From: Andrena cerasifolii
Lineage: Eukaryota > Arthropoda > Insecta > Hymenoptera > Andrenidae
Reading direction: 5' to 3'
Length of the DNA: 64,000 bases
NCBI RefSeq assembly: GCF_050908995.1
Contig: NC_135123.1
Span: forward strand, 682,001 to 746,000
In this document: positions 63,145-64,000 of the stretch, one piece after another
Numbering within the stretch: position 1 is the first letter of the stretch
Layout of the letters: each line of letters begins with the position of its first letter
Notes under the pieces: generated by a model
What the model saw: only the letters and a program-made list of their open reading frames with translations
Database searches by the model: none
What the model was told of the DNA's origin: nothing
Position numbers and translations under genes: made by a program

Positions 63145-64000
63145 ATGATGATTAGTAGTCAGGAGTTTAAGGATCGTGAGAGAATAGCGATGGAAATTGC
63201 AAAAACGAGCGAATCCATTCGCAGGAAACATCAGTCTTTGAAGACTGACAAGATGGATGAAGATATCGCGCTGGAAAGATACTTTAAACCTATTACCGAG
63301 CCCTTAAAACATATTGTGGAAAATACTGCTGAGACAGAAGCTGACATATCACCTGCGACGAGTATGAGCATTGAAACATTAACGCCTAAAACAAAAATCC
63401 GGCCGAAACGGAACGCATCGCGTAAAAGAAATAGTAAACAGTCATATATGTCATTGGAAAATTCGCTCGTAACCTCCACACCAGTTCAATCGAAGTGGAA
63501 ACGGTTGAATGTCACATCAAACGATTCCACGGTTCCTCCTGCGTCAATAAATACATTTCCTGATGTACAGTCGCTCACAACCAATGATGACGAAGACGTG
63601 TATGAAACTTCTGCCGATGAGCAACTCCAAACATCCGAGGAGCAAGAAACGTTTCGCAACCATTTCGGTCCGCTGGGACAAAAATACATAAGCGCAATCC
63701 TAAGTGGTGATAGGGATACGACCATAGATTATGTGTACGGTGTACACTTTGGTGGTAGTGGAATGATGCTGGGGGATAAGGCTTTCGTTATGGACAAGGA
63801 TGATAATATAATCATAGACGGTGTAAGATATGGAGGAACGCCCGGTCTGTACGAACTGATTTTCAAGAAAATTCCCGATGATGCTATATACACAGATGCT
63901 GATAAACAAAAATACAAAAGTATACTGCTGATGACGAATGCTCACAGACGTGGCCATAGCGCACAAAATCCCATATTGGGTAACAAGGGATACAAGTACA
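63145..64000 (+). CDS. DUF8207-type protein, copy B, open to the window end
   Basis: From ATG 63145 (two Met in a row) the frame has no stop through base 64000, at least 285 residues. It has a charged, helical N-terminal part (RIAMEIAKTSESIRRKHQS), a basic linker (KRNASRKRNSKQ) and a low-complexity Ser/Thr/Asp region. The C-terminal domain has FGPLGQKYISAILSGDRD, DDNIIIDGVRYGG, PGLYELIF, YTDADKQKYK and HRRGHSAQNP. This is the intact counterpart of the broken copy A gene. It starts 52 bp after the ATPase and probably shares its transcript. Function unknown. Confidence 0.7.
   Translation, partial: MMISSQEFKDRERIAMEIAKTSESIRRKHQSLKTDKMDEDIALERYFKPITEPLKHIVENTAETEADISPATSMSIETLTPKTKIRPKRNASRKRNSKQSYMSLENSLVTSTPVQSKWKRLNVTSNDSTVPPASINTFPDVQSLTTNDDEDVYETSADEQLQTSEEQETFRNHFGPLGQKYISAILSGDRDTTIDYVYGVHFGGSGMMLGDKAFVMDKDDNIIIDGVRYGGTPGLYELIFKKIPDDAIYTDADKQKYKSILLMTNAHRRGHSAQNPILGNKGYKY

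Larger units (their letters stand above)
57846..64000 (-). mobile_element. Polinton/adintovirus-like module, copy B (continues past the window)
   Basis: Same genes as copy A in mirror order: satellite, 175-residue protein, major capsid, minor capsid, protease and PLA2-like genes on minus, then ATPase and DUF8207 genes on plus. It is better preserved than A in the capsid, protease and DUF8207 genes. The right end is outside the window, so polymerase or integrase genes could lie there. Confidence 0.75.

Overview
The window looks like a transposon-saturated, gene-poor stretch of an insect genome. The repeat content (DUF4806-encoding CACTA elements, CsRn1-type Gypsy, BEL/Pao, Polinton-like virus copies) is what I would expect in an ant or another hymenopteran, but that is inference: no unambiguous single-copy host gene is visible. 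Almost every long reading frame belongs to a mobile or virus-derived element, and most are broken.

Layout. 885-8837 is a CACTA-like DNA transposon whose ends are 1.75-kb inverted arms. Its centre carries a decayed Tnp2-type transposase, each arm carries a copy of a spliced DUF4806 gene, and the left arm has taken in a palindromic MITE. 9631-9900 is a solo LTR. 10069-12362 is a TA-flanked DNA element. 12373-17700 is a minus-strand non-LTR retrotransposon cut by a solo LTR (13503-14324) and by a fold-back CACTA derivative (14642-16483). 18953-20546 is the 5' part of another LTR element. 21523-23174 is a fold-back element with a 9-bp target duplication. A YqaJ-type exonuclease fragment lies at 25074-25494. 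25532-30910 is a young, almost complete CsRn1-like Gypsy element with near-identical LTRs, a tRNA-Trp-type primer site and a textbook -1 frameshift signal between gag and protease.

Two copies of one Polinton/adintovirus-like module lie in opposite orientation. Copy A is at about 31228-38040 and copy B at about 57846-64000, running off the window. Each has a DUF8207-type gene and a packaging ATPase facing away from a phospholipase A2-like protein, an adenovirus-type protease, a probable minor capsid protein, a double-jelly-roll major capsid protein and an uncharacterised 175-residue protein. Together these could build and fill a virion. No DNA polymerase or integrase is visible. Both copies carry many, mostly different, disabling mutations; the intact frames are the 175-residue gene of copy A and the DUF8207 gene of copy B.

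Between the two copies are a 1.4-kb long inverted repeat (38391-39832 and 44335-45757) enclosing a 5'-truncated BEL/Pao element, a minus-strand Gypsy element (47389-53995), a third partial fold-back element (54860-55837), tRNA-like repeats, satellites, and two members of a Pro/Ser-rich spliced gene family (46951-47388 and 56856-57811).
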